Positions 5,568 to 6,981 of a stretch of DNA of 6,981 nucleotides are shown piece after piece. How positions within the stretch are numbered: the first letter of the stretch is position 1; every line of letters starts with the position of its first letter. Under the pieces are notes generated by a model. The model made no database searches. It saw only the letters and a program-made list of their open reading frames with translations, and was not told where the DNA came from. Both the position numbers and the translations under genes were made by a program. The stretch covers positions 1 to 6,981 of the forward strand of contig DAOUTP010000094.1 in assembly GCA_030626645.1 (NCBI GenBank), read 5' to 3'. The DNA is from Candidatus Cloacimonadota bacterium (GTDB taxonomy: Bacteria; Cloacimonadota; Cloacimonadia; Cloacimonadales; TCS61).

Positions 5568-6981
5568 TTATTTCAACAGGATCATTTTCTTAACACTGGT
5601 GTAATCATTGAGTTTATCTACAGCATCAAATCCGCTGAAATATATTCCACTAGAAACACTCTTGCCATTATCATCTCTTCCGTCCCAGACTATGGAATGA
5701 TATCCTGCTTGCATATTACCTGCAACCAGTGTTTTCACTCTATGTCCACGAACATTGTAAATGCTGAGTGATACTTTGGAATCAGCTTTCAAACTGAAAT
5801 TAACATTAGTGATAGGATTGAATGGATTTGGATAATTACCAGTGAGCTCTGTAGTAATAGGAATAATAACGTCGTTTGCATTGGTCTGAATATGTTCTAT
5901 GACAGCATCTGTAGATAGAGCGGATTGATAGTCACCACTGTAAACTGCTCTGATATTATAACAATACGTTCCATTTGGAACAGCAGGATCAAGATAGGAA
6001 GTCTCCATAATATCATCAGCTATCATAATCATATCACGATATACTTTATAATGAGAAAACGCTCTGCTTGCGGGTTCATCCCAGGTTACAAGAATATTTG
6101 CATATTGGGTAATAGCCTCTGGATTTTGGGGTGCTGGAAGGAATATAGTTACAAGTTCAATATTAGATGGACCCGACTCTCCAGCATGGAATAGAGCAGT
6201 AATATGATATTCGTAATCGCCGGGAGCAAGTGTAAAATCAGTATATGTAAGTATTGCAAGATCAGTGATCTCAACTATCATTAAACCATCTTTGTAGATT
6301 TTGTATCCGGTGAGGTCTCTAGTATTATCCGTTCCACTCGGTTGTTCCCAGGTAAGAATAACATCGTTGAAATTCTGGATCTCTGCTGTCAGATTTTCGG
6401 GAGGGAACGTCGGTGCATACGCTTCTATCGAGAAATAACTGATCCAAGTATCTTCTGCAACTACTTCCAGTTCAAAATTGATCATGTGGCTATCAGGAAT
6501 ATCTTCTGTCGCTTCAATTGTAAATGCGCCGGCAATAAAAGAAATGTCACCTGCCGCTATATTACCAAAATTCTCAGTATTATCGATAATAGTTATATAA
6601 GGATCTGTTGAAGAAATGGTAACAATAGCATTTGTCGCTTGACCGGTTCCTAAATTTTCCACACTCATATCAACATCTACGATCTCTCCATTCTCAAGTG
6701 ATCCGTTCCCGTTGCCAGTTGTTGTATCATCGATAATATAACTTTCGAATATAACATAAGGACCGCCCGGAGGGATCACTGTAACATCATCATCATAAAT
6801 TGTCTCAGTGTTAAAACCGGTAACAACCATAGTGCATATCCCTGCATCAAGCCCGTGATCAATAGTAACACTGCCATTAACATCAGAAATTCCGGAAAAT
6901 ACTTCACCATCTTGTGATAAAGCAACTATAGCACCTTCTACCGGGGTTCCACCAGTTGTTATTGTTGTAGAGAAATCTATA
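5568..6981 (-). CDS. Large secreted/surface protein, C-terminal part, with FN3 and FlgD-like sorting domains; possible C25 (gingipain-like) peptidase
   Basis: The last 470 residues of a minus-strand gene that continues past the right edge; the frame is open from 6980 to the TAA at 5568-5570. Order of parts (residues counted from the edge): 1-60, an Ig-like carboxypeptidase-regulatory/C25 C-terminal type fold (GTPVEGAIVALSQDGEV, then SDVNGSVTI); 85-185, a CARDB-like beta domain opening with NGSLENGEIVDVDMSVENLG; 192-280 and 282-365, two fibronectin type III domains (VILTWEQP...GYKIYKDG and ILVTWDEP...HYKVYRD); 379-470, a FlgD-like Ig / type IX-style sorting domain with NYPNPFNP, SIYNVRG, WDGRDDNGK and SSGIYFSG. 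The end module predicts export and surface attachment or release. The first two domains resemble what follows the catalytic domain in gingipain-like C25 peptidases, but no catalytic residues are in view, so peptidase activity is a guess. An ATG at 6830 is internal, not the start. Confidence 0.85.
   Translation of the reverse strand, partial: IDFSTTITTGGTPVEGAIVALSQDGEVFSGISDVNGSVTIDHGLDAGICTMVVTGFNTETIYDDDVTVIPPGGPYVIFESYIIDDTTTGNGNGSLENGEIVDVDMSVENLGTGQATNAIVTISSTDPYITIIDNTENFGNIAAGDISFIAGAFTIEATEDIPDSHMINFELEVVAEDTWISYFSIEAYAPTFPPENLTAEIQNFNDVILTWEQPSGTDNTRDLTGYKIYKDGLMIVEITDLAILTYTDFTLAPGDYEYHITALFHAGESGPSNIELVTIFLPAPQNPEAITQYANILVTWDEPASRAFSHYKVYRDMIMIADDIMETSYLDPAVPNGTYCYNIRAVYSGDYQSALSTDAVIEHIQTNANDVIIPITTELTGNYPNPFNPITNVNFSLKADSKVSLSIYNVRGHRVKTLVAGNMQAGYHSIVWDGRDDNGKSVSSGIYFSGFDAVDKLNDYTSVKKMILLK

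Noticed and set aside
5925..6611. Plus-strand open frames of 89 codons (5925-6194 and 6342-6611) opposite the surface-protein gene
   Set aside because: They lie antisense to clear FN3 and CARDB-like domains, without start signals or family resemblance.

Overview
The window looks like a low-GC bacterial chromosome fragment. It probably comes from Candidatus Cloacimonadota or a related FCB-type lineage. The grounds are the AT-rich coding, a DUF5683-type membrane protein, and a large surface or secreted protein ending in a 'NYPNPFNP' FlgD-like / type IX-style sorting domain. The lineage is inferred from style and gene content, not from a search.

Positions 1-4671 hold a tightly packed plus-strand operon. 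It runs from the 3' end of a DUF5683-like gene through cmk (cytidylate kinase), a plsC-type acyltransferase and ispH (last step of the MEP isoprenoid pathway) to rpsA (ribosomal protein S1). Gaps are at most 9 bases and two junctions overlap at start/stop codons, so translational coupling is likely. The order cmk-plsC-ispH-rpsA resembles the cluster known from clostridia, where ispH and rpsA are sometimes fused. S1 here has six S1 domains plus unusual charged extensions at both ends.

A strong intrinsic terminator follows rpsA. Only 18 bases beyond its T run, with its own good Shine-Dalgarno sequence, lies aroK (shikimate kinase; chorismate and aromatic amino acid pathway).

Positions 5260-5567 are a 308-base non-coding stretch between convergent genes, packed with secondary structure. 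It holds an element with three related ACC...GGT motifs and two interleaved inverted repeats (5292-5377), a bidirectional-looking terminator hairpin (5385-5416), and a compact REP-like doublet (5442-5496). The doublet is two hairpins in inverted orientation, each preceded by GTAGTG, with paired stem differences that preserve base pairing. This doublet is the most interesting feature of the window.

On the minus strand, 5568 to the right edge carries the C-terminal 470 residues of a large multidomain extracellular protein. It is possibly a gingipain-like (C25) peptidase whose catalytic part lies beyond the window. It has Ig-like, CARDB-like, two FN3 and one FlgD-like sorting domain.

The plus-strand genes are housekeeping functions in nucleotide, phospholipid, isoprenoid, translation and aromatic metabolism. 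I see no defence system, CRISPR array, tRNA, rRNA or intact transposase.
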